The notes under the pieces were generated by a model. It worked only from the letters and a program-made list of their open reading frames with translations, was not told the DNA's origin and searched no databases. The position numbers were made by a program, and so were the translations under genes. From Breviolum minutum Mf 1.05b.01 (taxonomy: Eukaryota > Sar > Dinophyceae > Suessiales > Symbiodiniaceae): 64,000 nt of DNA. The stretch is from contig DF240717.1 in assembly GCA_000507305.1 (NCBI GenBank), positions 1 through 64,000 of the forward strand, in the 5' to 3' direction. Positions 49,996 through 59,358 of the stretch are shown in pieces (the first letter of the stretch is position 1; each line of letters starts with the position of its first letter).

Positions 49996-50280
49996 CTAGG
50001 TTAGATTATTACTTTTCTTAAAGCATTCACTTGTTACCCTCAATTCGTTTAATCTTTTTATTTCTCTTTCCATAACATCTTTTAATCTACCATCATTAGT
50101 AAGAATTTCTAGTGTCTTTTCCATATTGTCCATTCTCCTCTTGGTATCTTCAAAAAGTGTTTTGTTTTGTATAAGTTGGTCTGTTGCTTTTTCTATTTGT
50201 CTTTCTTCGCTCTTCCTTCTCAGTAAATGACTTTGAAGGTCTCTTTCGTCATAGAATGTTCTTAAAATCATATTTCCCAT
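49996..50280 (-). CDS. Small coiled-coil viral protein, 94 aa
   Basis: Starts MGNMILRTFYDERDLQSHLL. The remainder has heptad-like spacing of Leu, Ile and Met among charged residues (KRRMDNMEKTLEILTNDGRL), typical of a coiled coil. MGN at the N-terminus could accept a myristate but lacks a Ser at position 6, so this is weak. The start follows a TATATATATATT stretch. Possible minor virion component; not recognised. Confidence 0.6.
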   Translation of the reverse strand: MGNMILRTFYDERDLQSHLLRRKSEERQIEKATDQLIQNKTLFEDTKRRMDNMEKTLEILTNDGRLKDVMEREIKRLNELRVTSECFKKSNNLT

Positions 50281-50357
50281 AATATATATATAAATATTTA
50301 GATATTTATATATTTATTTTTATATATCGTTTGGACGAATTCACGAAGTTTTTAATC

Positions 50358-51520
50358 CTAACCAGAGTTAGGATTAAATCCATTAGAAATTCTAGTAGAT
50401 GGATTAATTCTAATCAACCCATTTCCAGCAAAATTAGCAAATCCGTGAGCAACAATAGGATTAGTCTCATTGAAGTCCGATGTTATAGCATATCCATCAA
50501 GAACACTAACGGGGTCGTTAGGATTCCTCCAGTCCCGATGTCTAGGGTCTTGTTTTTCACCTTTTTTTCGTTTTGGTTTTACTGCTGGTGTTGCGTAAGT
50601 AGTTGTTTCAAATCTATTTGGAAAGTTTTGATTAAGGGTATTGACTACCGCGGCTCCGAGGCTATGTCCTGCCAGTCGTGTTATTTCTGGTGATTGCTCT
50701 AGCATCTTTATTGCATCTTTATACTTTTCGGTGTTCTCTGCATTTCTAGTTGGTAAGTGTATCAAGTCATCAATTATATCTCTAGTTATACTTCCATCCT
50801 TCCCAGTAGTCCCAGATATATAAAGTGTCTTACCTGTCTTATACAATCCGCTAGGACTATCATATGCATTTTTTAAACCAGCGCGGTCTTCTAGTTTTTC
50901 TTTGTTTCCTATATTTCTTACTTCTGAATAAAGCGTTGAGTTTCTATTTCCTAAATTTCTATTCATATTTCTTGCAAAATCATCCATTTTCTTGTTCATA
51001 TTACTTTCTTTTTTCTTTGCATCATCCATTATTCTCTCATCTTTCATATCATTAAACTTTTTAACTAAGGCGTCAAAACTTGCTTTTCCTATTCTTCTTG
51101 CTATCTCTTCTCTTGCAAATAAATCTTCTGCTGTCCTGCCTGCTATAATCCTACCTAGTGCTTCTTCAGCAACTTCTCTNNNNNNNNNNNNNNNNNNNNN
51201 NNNNNNNNNNNNNNNNNNNNNNNNNNNNNNNNNNNNNNNNNNNNNNNNNNNNNNNNNNNNNNNNNNNNNNNNNNNNNNNNNNNNNNNNNNNNNNNNNNNN
51301 NNNNNNNNNNNNNNNNNNNNNNNNNNNNNNNNNNNNNNNNNNNNNNNNNNNNNNNNNNNNNNNNNNNNAAGCTGTCATAGCTAGCCTTACCTACTCTTCT
51401 AGCTATCTCCTCTCTAGCAAATAAATCCTCTGTAGTTCTACCTGCTACTATTCTACCTAAAGCTTCCTCTGCTATTTCTCTTCCTGCTATTCTTCCTATT
51501 CCTCCTAAAATGCCAATCAT
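50358..51520 (-). CDS. Lipase-class-3-like viral protein, interrupted by gap
   Basis: The C-terminal 230 residues (50358-51047) are an alpha/beta-hydrolase-like domain. It has nucleophile elbow GHSLGAAVVN, a following strand with TTYATPAV, an Asp in NPNDPVSVLDGY and a His in AHGFANF, giving a Ser-Asp-His triad in the order and spacing of class 3 (fungal-type) lipases. Reading upstream in the same frame continues to the gap at 51180. Beyond it the likely start is at 51520 (MIGILGGIGRIAGREIAEEA). A 37-residue stretch with EEALGRI and EDLFAREEIARR occurs on both sides of the gap. The reading frames on the two sides differ, so the gap length is wrong or a frameshift lies within it. Lipase-like proteins are known in polinton-like viruses, where membrane attack during entry or exit is assumed. 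Activity is not shown here. Confidence 0.65.
51180..51368. other. Assembly gap (N) inside the lipase-like gene
   Basis: 189 Ns, flanked on both sides by related sequence coding for near-identical peptides. Confidence 1.
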
Positions 51521-51568
51521 TAATATATAAATAGATTATAAAATATTTTTCTATGCAAATAATATATC
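51521..51568. promoter_or_regulatory. Divergent viral promoter spacer
   Basis: 48 AT-rich bases separate the start codon of the lipase-like gene (minus) from that of the penton-like gene (plus). On the minus strand, CTATTTATATATTA lies directly in front of the ATG; on the plus strand, GCAAATAATATATC does. It marks the switch between the leftward and rightward blocks of structural genes. Confidence 0.5.
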
Positions 51569-52429
51569 ATGAGCAAGAAGTTAGTTTATAAAAAGGTCTT
51601 TGTGGATAGCAACTATAGATTACCACAGTCTAGGTCAAGTTCTGATTTTGTGATAGAATTGAATGAAAATATAGAAATACCAGAAGGGACAAAACTACAC
51701 ATAACTGATATTTCCATTCCTGCCGCGTGGAAATCTACTGAAGTAAATTTCTATGAGTATATGTATGTAATGATTTTTGACAACAGTGATGTTTTTGTGA
51801 AAAACTTCCGGATATGTTTAGGAAATAAAATATATTTTGCGGAGCAAATCGCTTTTGATATGCACGCCGGATTAAACACAAACACCAATGACTTGAACAC
51901 AGGGGGTATCTTTAATTACGCATATGACAGTGCAACAAGAACAGTTCAGTTTAGCATCAAGGATGGGTTGAACTACAAAGTGAAAATTCCCACAAACGAC
52001 GAACTAGAAAATTATGTGAATAACACTTGGAATACAACCCAAGCAAACTATGATAGTAGCAACCCATTGTCAATAAACTATTTGTTGAGCAACTATGTGC
52101 CATCAAATCCATTAACAGTTTGGACATCTTCTTATTTGAATTTAGTGCCTTTTAGATACATATTCATCTCATCACCAGAGTTGTCTGATTATAGGTATTC
52201 AGCCCCCAATACTTATTCATCATCAATCATCAAAAAAGTTTTAGTCAATTCTCAATTGGGTGGTATCATCAATGATGCTGGGAGTTCTTTATCAGAGGAC
52301 TTCATTGATATCAGCAATAAGAACCTTAAACGATTATCGTTTAAGATTACAGATGAAAAAGGTGTAGTTATGAACCTCTACGGAATTCCAGTTCAGTTTG
52401 CCCTTCTTATCTCCCACTCGTCTTATTGA
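51569..52429 (+). CDS. Penton-like minor capsid protein
   Basis: 286 residues, beta-rich. The N-terminal part has FVDSNYRLPQSRSSSDFVIE followed by IPEGTKLHITDISIPAAW. The C-terminal part has FRYIFISSPELSDYRYSAPN, VLVNSQLGGIINDAG and a last block with LKRLSFKITDEKG and NLYGIPVQFALLI. This succession (early 'DS..R' strand, IPxGTKLHI strand, final 'L..L.F.ITD..G...N.YG..V.F.L.I' strand) is the pattern I associate with penton (minor capsid, single jelly roll) proteins of polinton-like viruses and polintons, which form the five-fold vertices. Position next to capsid and fibre genes agrees. No gap or frameshift. A structure prediction giving one jelly roll would support it. Confidence 0.72.
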   Translation: MSKKLVYKKVFVDSNYRLPQSRSSSDFVIELNENIEIPEGTKLHITDISIPAAWKSTEVNFYEYMYVMIFDNSDVFVKNFRICLGNKIYFAEQIAFDMHAGLNTNTNDLNTGGIFNYAYDSATRTVQFSIKDGLNYKVKIPTNDELENYVNNTWNTTQANYDSSNPLSINYLLSNYVPSNPLTVWTSSYLNLVPFRYIFISSPELSDYRYSAPNTYSSSIIKKVLVNSQLGGIINDAGSSLSEDFIDISNKNLKRLSFKITDEKGVVMNLYGIPVQFALLISHSSY

Positions 52430-52531
52430 AAATATAAATCATAACAGCAAACAATAATATGAAATCATCGGTCTTAAATTCTATCTATATTCTACAAAAA
52501 TTATATAAATAGAATTTCTACACAATAATAT

Positions 52532-53119
52532 ATGAGTAGCATTAAAGTAGTTGATGTTAATAATGAAGAAGCAAAGCAAGAAGAAGCAATTGAACAACCA
52601 ATTGAAGAAGCAAAAGAAGAAGTTAATGAAATTGTAGAAGAACCACCCCAAGAAACAGCCAATGGCTCTTTGAACTCCAACTCTATTGGAGTTGAAACAA
52701 AGGAAGTAATTGAAGAAACACAACAACAAGATACAAAGCCTAGTGTGAAAGCACAGGATAAGTTAGTTAGATGTCCCAAATGCTCACGCGAGATGAAACT
52801 CAAAAACTACAGATATGGACATCAACAAAGATGCCAAGGCGGTATTGAAAATAAACCAGTCAAGCCTCACACCAAGGCTAGAGCAAAACCAACAGCACAA
52901 CCCATAATTCAAGATGTTGAAGAAGAAATACCCCAGCAACAAATATCAACCCCTCAACTAACTCAACCAGTTAAACAACAAATACTCAAACCAACTAATC
53001 CATTAGCAGATATAACAAATCACTACCAACTTTTGCAAAATGAATATCTAAAACAAAAACAAGCAAAATACCAAAACCTTTGTCAAAATATGTTTGCCCC
53101 AAAATCTAAAAAACGATAA
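52532..53119 (+). CDS. Acidic protein with CCHC zinc-finger, 195 aa
   Basis: The first 80 residues are Glu/Gln-rich and probably disordered. Residues about 79-100 form CPKCSREM...YRYGHQQRC, a C-x2-C-x12-H-x4-C arrangement that would bind one zinc ion. The C-terminal part is Pro/Gln-rich with a short helix (HYQLLQNEYLKQKQAKYQNL) and a basic end. The start follows ACACAATAATAT. It lies in the rightward run between penton and fibre. It may bind nucleic acid or another virion protein; no family recognised with certainty. Confidence 0.65.
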   Translation: MSSIKVVDVNNEEAKQEEAIEQPIEEAKEEVNEIVEEPPQETANGSLNSNSIGVETKEVIEETQQQDTKPSVKAQDKLVRCPKCSREMKLKNYRYGHQQRCQGGIENKPVKPHTKARAKPTAQPIIQDVEEEIPQQQISTPQLTQPVKQQILKPTNPLADITNHYQLLQNEYLKQKQAKYQNLCQNMFAPKSKKR

Positions 53120-53140
53120 ATAAAATATAAACTATAATAT

Positions 53141-56061
53141 ATGGCTTTAAGTTTAGATGGTAATATTTCATACATCGGTACTGAATTTATAAAGTTGCTT
53201 TCCACGGGTACTAGTCATCTAGCCACGGAGCAGTATGTGGATGATGCTATAGCAGAAGGTGGTGGTGGGGGTGTTCAGCCCGAAGATGTATATACGAAAA
53301 TTGAAACGGATAATCTACTAAATGCAAAATTAAATGTTAATAATCCGCAAGATGTTTTTGGAAATTTAAGATTAGACCCAACAAATGGATTAAGTAAAAT
53401 AATATTAAATGCTGTTAATGCTCCTAATGATGAAGACTTTTATGTCAATGGTAGTGCTTATGTAAATAACGGTGAGTTAAGGGCACAAAGTATGAAATGC
53501 GACAATACCCTTACATTTGCTTCAATCAAAGGAAATTTTATATCAAACAATGATGCTAATACAGATTTAAAATTTCAAATTAATACTAATGATTTTATTA
53601 CATTATCTACTGCCAATGATGTAATAGAAGTAGATAAAGATATTGAAATGCACAGTTCGGTATTGAAAAGTGATGTTTTAGATACTTGGTCAAATTCATC
53701 ATTACAAATAAGAAGGTTTGGAACAAATTATATATCATTAGACGCCGATGATACTATAAGCATATCAAGACAATCAAAAATAGGAAGTAATAAAGCAGAC
53801 GGTGTTGATATGACAGTATCCCATTACAATAACTTAACAGATTTATTTGAAAAGAAATTATCATTTAAAAATGGTAATGAAATTTTTGCTACAGGAGACG
53901 GAGGAGTAGATGAAGAATTATTATTAAATTATTATACCGATGCAGGCGTTAGAATTGGTAATGCTACAGATGCTTATTTAACAATAAAAGGGGCAAGAAA
54001 CGGAACAGATACTTTAACAGTAAATGGTTCTACTTATTTTGGTGGTGCTGTATCATATAATGGTGATATTGTTTTAACAAATCCTTATGTATTAAAAACT
54101 AATACTATAAGTTCAAATGGATTAAGTGATTTAGTTTTTGAAATTGATACTTTAGGCGAGTTTTTTAGATGTCAATTTAGTGATAATACAGTTAGACTTC
54201 CAAATACAAAATCTTTTTTTATCACAAAATATTTTTACAGATATAATAAAACCTTTAGCATTTGCTAATGATATAGTGTTTAATGGAAAAAATACTACAA
54301 GCGATGGATATGTAGAATATTATAAAATTAATTCAACTAATGAAACAGTAGATTTTAATAAGAATGTAAATTTTAATAGTGATATTGATGCCAATGAAAA
54401 TATAGTAATGCTTCCAAATAAAATATTATATTTTGATGAAGGAGCAACTAATAAAAGATATATTAGAAGCAGTGCGAGAACATCACCATCAGTCCAAAAT
54501 CATTTAGATATAGTCCAAGAAAATACAAGCATAGGACGCATTAGATTGATGATAGGAACAGAGGAAAATGTAATAGTTGAAAACTCACAATTGTATTCTA
54601 AAAGAGTTATTACAGCAGTAGCAGGAGTTAAATCTAATACAATAGATACTAATACAGATGTTAATTTAACATTTAATAGAAATGGAAATGAATTTTTAAG
54701 ATTTGATAAAACAGATGATAATATAACTTGTAGTAAAGAAATTGTAGCAGGTAATTCTATTGTTGTTGATACAGCGAAAAAATTAACAATGAAACCAAGT
54801 TTAGAAAGTGGTCTTAATATTTTTGATATTAGAAATTTACATCCAGTTGTTGATAATCCGATGATACGATTTAGAGTAGGTGAAGGAGGAGGAGAAACAA
54901 TTGTATGTGAGATGAGAAATGAAGGTATAACAATGACAAGAAATATATTAATGGGAACAGCATATCAATTAAAAACAAATAAAATAAATAGCAATAATGA
55001 TAATGATGTAGTATTTGAAAGAAATGGTAATGAATTTTTTAAATTAGATAAATTTACAGAAGATGTAAATGGGACACCAACAGAGAAGGAAGCAATTATA
55101 TGTAGCAAACAATTAAGAGCAAATGCCGGATTACAGATAAATCAATTAACTATTAGTTATCAATCAGTTGCAATTGGATATTTTGATTTTAGAGCAAATG
55201 AAGCAAATAATGGTATAATGAGATTTTTTGTAGGTGAGCAAACCATTCCTTGTATTCAAATTACACGATACGACCCCGGAAGTGGAATTGAAAATGAAAT
55301 TTTCTTAAATAAAACCACTAAATGTAATAACATTTTTCATACAAATACTATTGATACATTCAGTGATACGGATTTATTAATAAAAAGGAACGGAACAGAT
55401 GTAATAAAAATCTTTACTTATACACCAACAAACGGACCGAGTATTATAATAGATGGACAATCAGACTGTGGGTTTTCTTCAAATTGGGTATTTGGTAATA
55501 CATTTGCTAATAGGTCTGTTAATTCAAACACGATATTCAGAGGTGCTATTGATGGAGGGTTGGCAAGTGGTAAAATTTATATGTCTTATTTATACACTAC
55601 TGAAACATTAGATTTTGATTGTGATATTGATAATACATTAAAATTAGTAAAAGGAAATATTGATGATACAACGCCTTCAGATGAACGACTAAAAACTAAT
55701 ATTAAAGATATTGAAAGCAATTTTACAGAATGTATTAAAAATGTTAAACTTAAAACATTTGNATTTGAATATACAAAACGAAAAATAATAAAAATAATGA
55801 TAAATATGGGTTTGTAGCACAGATTTATTAAAAATCTAACCAAATGAATTTAAAAACATTGTAAGGGAAAATAAAGAAAAAGACAGCGATGATAAATATT
55901 TAAGTATTAATTATATGAAATTAAGTTTATTATTATGGGGAGCATTACAGGAAGAAATGACAAAAACCGAATATTTAGAAAGTAAATTATTTGAAACAAT
56001 AGCAAGAGTTGAAGCATTAGAAAAACCCAAAAAGCGAACTACAACAAAAACTACAACATAA
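53141..56061 (+). pseudogene. Fibre protein with C-terminal S74 chaperone, frameshifted
   Basis: One long fibre gene broken into pieces. The first frame (53141-54268) starts MALSLDGNISYIGTEFIKLL and has a Gly run after DDAIAEGGGGG. It leaves frame near a run of eight T at about 54213-54220, where a second frame, open to 55817, carries on. The body is made of repeated beta units (patterns such as LKTN.I.SN...DLVFE and FERNGNEFFKLDK) like trimeric tail or spike fibres. At 55677 the motif SDERLKTNI marks the start of a peptidase S74 intramolecular chaperone, where such proteins cut themselves before the Ser. After an N at 55762, at least two further small shifts occur at about 55785-55850 before a coiled-coil end (EEMTKTEYLESKLFETIARV) and stop near 56061. 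Homopolymer errors and true decay cannot be told apart here. Role: host attachment at the vertex. Confidence 0.75.
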
Positions 56062-56085
56062 ATTAAAATATAATATAGTATATAA

Positions 56086-56298
56086 ATGGGCAGTAGTGCA
56101 TCACAAAGCAATAAAGAAGTAGATGATATAAAAGCAGTTGAAGAAATGAATGAAGATGAATTGAGCAGTAAAGACAAAATGTTCAAAAAAGCAATTCTAG
56201 AAATCTATGATGAAATCAAAGAAGTCAAAAACCAAAAGAAAGATAAATTAATCTATACAATTCCAAAGGTGGATTTATGCAACTGGAGTTTATTTTAG
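56086..56298 (+). CDS. Small, probably N-myristoylated viral protein, 70 aa
   Basis: Starts MGSSASQSNKEVDDIKA: Gly at 2 and Ser at 6 with small residues between them fit the N-myristoylation consensus. The rest is acidic and helical (EEMNEDELSSKDKMFKKAIL), ending VDLCNWSLF. Start preceded by ATATAATATAGTATATAA. If modified, it would sit on a membrane; some double-jelly-roll viruses have such small lipid-anchored proteins, but no homologue is recognised. It lies just after the fibre gene on the same strand, with the ATPase gene convergent to it. Confidence 0.6.
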   Translation: MGSSASQSNKEVDDIKAVEEMNEDELSSKDKMFKKAILEIYDEIKEVKNQKKDKLIYTIPKVDLCNWSLF

Positions 56299-56327
56299 AT
56301 TGATAATATTTTTGCAAAATAATATTA

Positions 56328-57110
56328 TCAATCTTCAAATCTCATATAGGAGGAAAATTTTATCATAAACATCTTGTTGATGTCTTTTTCCAAAAGGTTT
56401 ATATATAAGAAACTATGTGGTTCTGCTGTAGCAATCTCATACATTTTATATAAAGCATCTTTACTATCTTGTAATTTACTTCTTCTAGGTAAGGCACTCA
56501 ATTCATCTTGTAGCAACTCTATCTCTTTGAAATTCCTGACTTTGTAAAAGAATAGGTGTGTAGCATTTACTCTTATCAAAGTGTTTAAGGCGTTGAATTT
56601 TTGCACGCTTGTTATGACAGATATCCCATTGTGCCTACCTCTTACATAAGTTGAATTTAGAAGTTTAGAATATCTTGCTATTTTGGGGTCATCAGCAATA
56701 TCATCTAAAATCAGAAGTATCGGATAAAGTTTTTTAAACTTATTTTTTTTACTATACTCTGTTATTTTATGTTGTGTTTCTATTACCTTTTCTAATTCTT
56801 CAGGTACAAATTCTTCAAAGAAACACTTTTCTTTTTCCGTATCAATTTTCATACCTTCTTTGATGTATTTCTTCACTGGTAGCCATATGCTATCAACATT
56901 GATTGAAGGCGACCAAATATAAATACGAGAGAAGACACCTTTATAGATGTCTAGTACCATATTTGTTAGCAATACTGATTTACCACTTCCTGACGGTCCG
57001 GTTATAATTGCTCTGAATGGTACTTTTGGGGCTACTTCGTATTTAGATTGTGGAAACTCATAGGTTATTTCATCTATGGGTCTGATATCTGGTGAGATAT
57101 TATTTTTCAT
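56328..57110 (-). CDS. A32-type genome-packaging ATPase
   Basis: 260 residues from the start at 57110 (MKNNISPDIRPIDEITYEFP). An upstream in-frame ATG at 57185 would add 25 hydrophobic and Tyr-rich residues and is unlikely, because the spacer before 57110 is AT-rich promoter-like sequence. Walker A is GPSGSGKS at residues 38-45, and Walker B is LLILDDIADD. The segment ARYSKLLNSTYVRGRHNGIS followed by VITSVQKFNAL gives the Arg-rich and sensor-like elements of the FtsK/HerA superfamily A32 branch. In this virus group the enzyme pumps DNA into the preformed capsid. Intact frame. One of the most secure identifications in the window. Confidence 0.9.
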   Translation of the reverse strand: MKNNISPDIRPIDEITYEFPQSKYEVAPKVPFRAIITGPSGSGKSVLLTNMVLDIYKGVFSRIYIWSPSINVDSIWLPVKKYIKEGMKIDTEKEKCFFEEFVPEELEKVIETQHKITEYSKKNKFKKLYPILLILDDIADDPKIARYSKLLNSTYVRGRHNGISVITSVQKFNALNTLIRVNATHLFFYKVRNFKEIELLQDELSALPRRSKLQDSKDALYKMYEIATAEPHSFLYINLLEKDINKMFMIKFSSYMRFED

Positions 57111-57466
57111 AATAAATTCATTTAGAAAATAAATATATATTATATTGTAAAAAAGCACATTCTTTTGTTGATATTGGGGTCGCAATTGGAACAGACTGTG
57201 GAATTTTACCCATCATAAGAATGTTAATTAGTTTCGTTCTACTCCTTTCATCAGAGTTTCTAATTGAAGCAAAACCGAGTAACAGAACAGAAGCAGTGGT
57301 CAGAATTCATCCCATCTCTCCTATGCGAAAGCAATCAAAAATACGCTAATCCTTCAATCCCCGATGTTACAACTTATATTGAGCCTTCAATCTTTTTGCA
57401 TGAAGTACAGTATATAAATAATAAAACTAGATTATATATAAAGTATTATCTAGTTATATTATTATC
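57111..57466. promoter_or_regulatory. Spacer between divergent ATPase and downstream viral genes
   Basis: About 356 bases, AT-rich at both ends (TATATATTATATTG near 57133 and TTATATATAAAG near 57431), but clearly less AT-rich between about 57180 and 57370. The middle has open frames on the plus strand (one from 57264) without recognisable features or a promoter-like start. It may be a bidirectional control region or a decayed small gene. Confidence 0.4.
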
Positions 57467-57688
57467 ATGACCGTTGCGGAATATAATGCATATATATTAT
57501 CAGTAGATGATATGGAACATAGAGTTATGGATGATAATTTATATCCAAGAGTTAGAAATAATAAATGCAAAGCACTGTGTTTCATCATATCCGAACTTAC
57601 AAAAGAAGGTATAAGATATTTTAAAATTTCTAGGTTTAATAATAGTAATGGCGCCAAAAAAAACCAAAACAGCACAAAAATTGAGTAA
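57467..57688 (+). CDS. Small viral protein, 73 aa
   Basis: Starts MTVAEYNAYILSVDDMEHRV directly after ATATTATTATC. It has two Cys (NNKCKALCFIISELTKEGIR) and is otherwise unremarkable. Its last 41 bases overlap the next gene in another frame, which suggests coordinated expression. Function unknown. Confidence 0.5.
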   Translation: MTVAEYNAYILSVDDMEHRVMDDNLYPRVRNNKCKALCFIISELTKEGIRYFKISRFNNSNGAKKNQNSTKIE

Positions 57689-58106
57689 AAAACCAGTTCC
57701 CGAAGACTATGAATTATCAGACAGCGATGAAGAACCAAAATATATAACACTAACAGAAGAACAAAGACTGACAAGTAAAACTATTGTTATTGATTGTCCC
57801 TTATGCCATGGAAAAATACAACTACGAAATGAAATAGAAATCAATCCCAAAACAGGTATAACTTGTCGTTGTAATCCTTGTAGTTTCAAACTATCAAGAA
57901 ACGACAAAACAATGAATGTTAGCAGAGACAGCGAAGGCGATATCGTTTTAGACTGTCAAGACCATAGCATATCTTTTTCGTGGAACCGCCAAATTACCCC
58001 AGAAAACAACCAAAGTGAGAAACATAAAAATGAAATGATAAGAGATGTAATGGGGACACCAAGGAACAAACCATCGTCATTGATTAGTATAGATGGAATG
58101 GATTAA
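57648..58106 (+). CDS. Zinc-ribbon-like viral protein, 152 aa
   Basis: Starts MAPKKTKTAQKLSKKP (basic) followed by an acidic Ser/Asp segment. Residues about 50-80 contain CPLCHGK and, 20 residues later, CRCNPC, giving two Cys pairs that could form a zinc ribbon. The overlap with the preceding gene and the absence of its own TATA-like stretch suggest co-transcription. A zinc ribbon together with a Lys-rich N-terminus fits a DNA-binding or transcription role, but this is inference. Confidence 0.6.
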   Translation: MAPKKTKTAQKLSKKPVPEDYELSDSDEEPKYITLTEEQRLTSKTIVIDCPLCHGKIQLRNEIEINPKTGITCRCNPCSFKLSRNDKTMNVSRDSEGDIVLDCQDHSISFSWNRQITPENNQSEKHKNEMIRDVMGTPRNKPSSLISIDGMD

Positions 58107-58181
58107 AAAAAACATACTTAAAGAGTAGATTTTTAACGCAACAAACTTCATAAATAAATATATAAATAATTATATATAGAA

Positions 58182-58681
58182 ATGTCAGATTGTGAAAATA
58201 ATTCTCAGAATGAAATGATAAATTTACTAAAACGAATCAAGAAACATATGAAAGAATTGGATACAGCTCTTAATCAAAAAATTGATGATTTAAAAGAATG
58301 GATTAAAAACGAAAAGCAAGTTGAAAGTAAAGATAAGGATGAAGAGAAAGANAAATGATAAATTTACTGAAACGAATCAAGAAAAATATGAAAGAATTGG
58401 ATACAGCTCTCAATCAAAAAATTGATGATTTAAAAGAATGGATTAAAAACGAAAAGCATGTTGAAAGTAAAGATAAGGATGAGAACAAGGAGAAAATGGA
58501 AAAAGCATTTGAAAAAAAAGGAGTCGGAAGACCCAAAGGCGATTTTCACAGTAAGAGAATTCAGTATTTTGAAATGATTAAATCCAAGAAAATCAAGGAA
58601 CCCAAAGAACAAACTTTAGAGTATTATAAGATAAATCACGACAAAGCAACTGATACATACGTGTTGCAGGAAATAGAATAA
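58182..58681 (+). CDS. Coiled-coil/AT-hook-like viral protein, split by a duplicated segment
   Basis: A start at 58182 (MSDCENNSQNEM) behind TATATATAGAA opens a frame that stops at 58358, while a second frame from 58355 runs to 58681. The reason is a 140-base segment present twice, at 58215-58354 and 58355-58494, nearly identical, with an N at 58352 at the junction. Because 140 is not a multiple of three, the duplication breaks the frame; with one copy the gene would be about 119 codons. The protein has a Leu/Lys helical part (ELDTALNQKIDDLKEWIKNE) and a KKGVGRPKGDFHSKR segment resembling an AT-hook (GRP core). Probably an assembly artefact at a contig join; the real gene is probably intact. 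Function unknown. Confidence 0.6.
58215..58494 (+). repeat. 140-bp tandem duplication with N at the join
   Basis: Two near-identical 140-base copies starting ATGATAAATTTACT. The single N (58352) lies three bases before the second copy. Confidence 0.9.
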
Positions 58682-58701
58682 TTATATAAATATAATTATA
58701 T

Positions 58702-59322
58702 ATGAAATTATTAGAATTATTCTCCGGTACAGGTAGTGTAGGAAAAGTTGCACAACAGAACGGTTTTACTGTCATATCTTTGGATTTGAAAAATGCCAAT
58801 ATAAATTGCAATATACTTGAATGGGATTACAAACAATACCAGCCAAAACATTTTGATGTGATTTGGGCTTCACCGCCCTGCACGGAATACAGCATAGCAA
58901 AAACAACTGGAGTGAGAAAGATTGACGAAGCCAATAAGGTTACAATGAAAACCATTGAAATCATAAAATATCTTAATCCAAAAATCTGGTTCATTGAAAA
59001 TCCCCAAACGGGATTGTTGAAGAAACAAGACTTCATGCAAGACTTTCATTACTACGACGTTGATTACTGCAAATATGGAATGCCGTACAGAAAGAGAACA
59101 AGATTATGGTGTAATCTTCAAGGATGGAATCCAAAACCATTATGTAAAAAAGATTGCGGCAATACAGTTGATGGAAGACATCCCATAACAGCACAGCGAC
59201 TACCACCCAAGAAAAACGGAGAATGGAAAGAAGGCGATGTGTTTTTCAAGCAAGAAGATTTGTATAAAATACCTTCAGAGTTGATAAAAGAAATCTTTGA
59301 TACGATAAGTAAAAAAATATAA
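58702..59322 (+). CDS. DNA cytosine-5 methyltransferase
   Basis: 206 residues, short for a C5 methyltransferase but with the key motifs in order: SAM-binding motif I LELFSGTGSVG (residues 4-14), motif IV with the catalytic Cys in WASPPCTEYS (Cys60), motif VI as ENP (residues 99-101, usually ENV) and motif VIII as YRKRTRLW (129-136). The target-recognition part is very small, as in phage and virus solitary enzymes. Start directly behind ATATAATTATAT. No cognate restriction endonuclease is visible next to it. It may protect viral DNA or disguise it as methylated host DNA; the target site is unknown. Confidence 0.88.
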   Translation: MKLLELFSGTGSVGKVAQQNGFTVISLDLKNANINCNILEWDYKQYQPKHFDVIWASPPCTEYSIAKTTGVRKIDEANKVTMKTIEIIKYLNPKIWFIENPQTGLLKKQDFMQDFHYYDVDYCKYGMPYRKRTRLWCNLQGWNPKPLCKKDCGNTVDGRHPITAQRLPPKKNGEWKEGDVFFKQEDLYKIPSELIKEIFDTISKKI

Positions 59323-59358
59323 ATAATAATATTTGCAAAAAAATATTATTATTGATAT

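Noticed and set aside
55586..56186. Minus-strand frames rich in Ile, Leu and Ser over the fibre end
   Set aside because: AT-rich shadows; the plus strand carries the S74 chaperone and coiled-coil end in readable, shifted frames.
57264..57470. Plus-strand frame of 68 codons between the ATPase and the next viral gene
   Set aside because: No promoter-like start and no recognisable features; overlaps the next start. Kept as an unexplained spacer instead.
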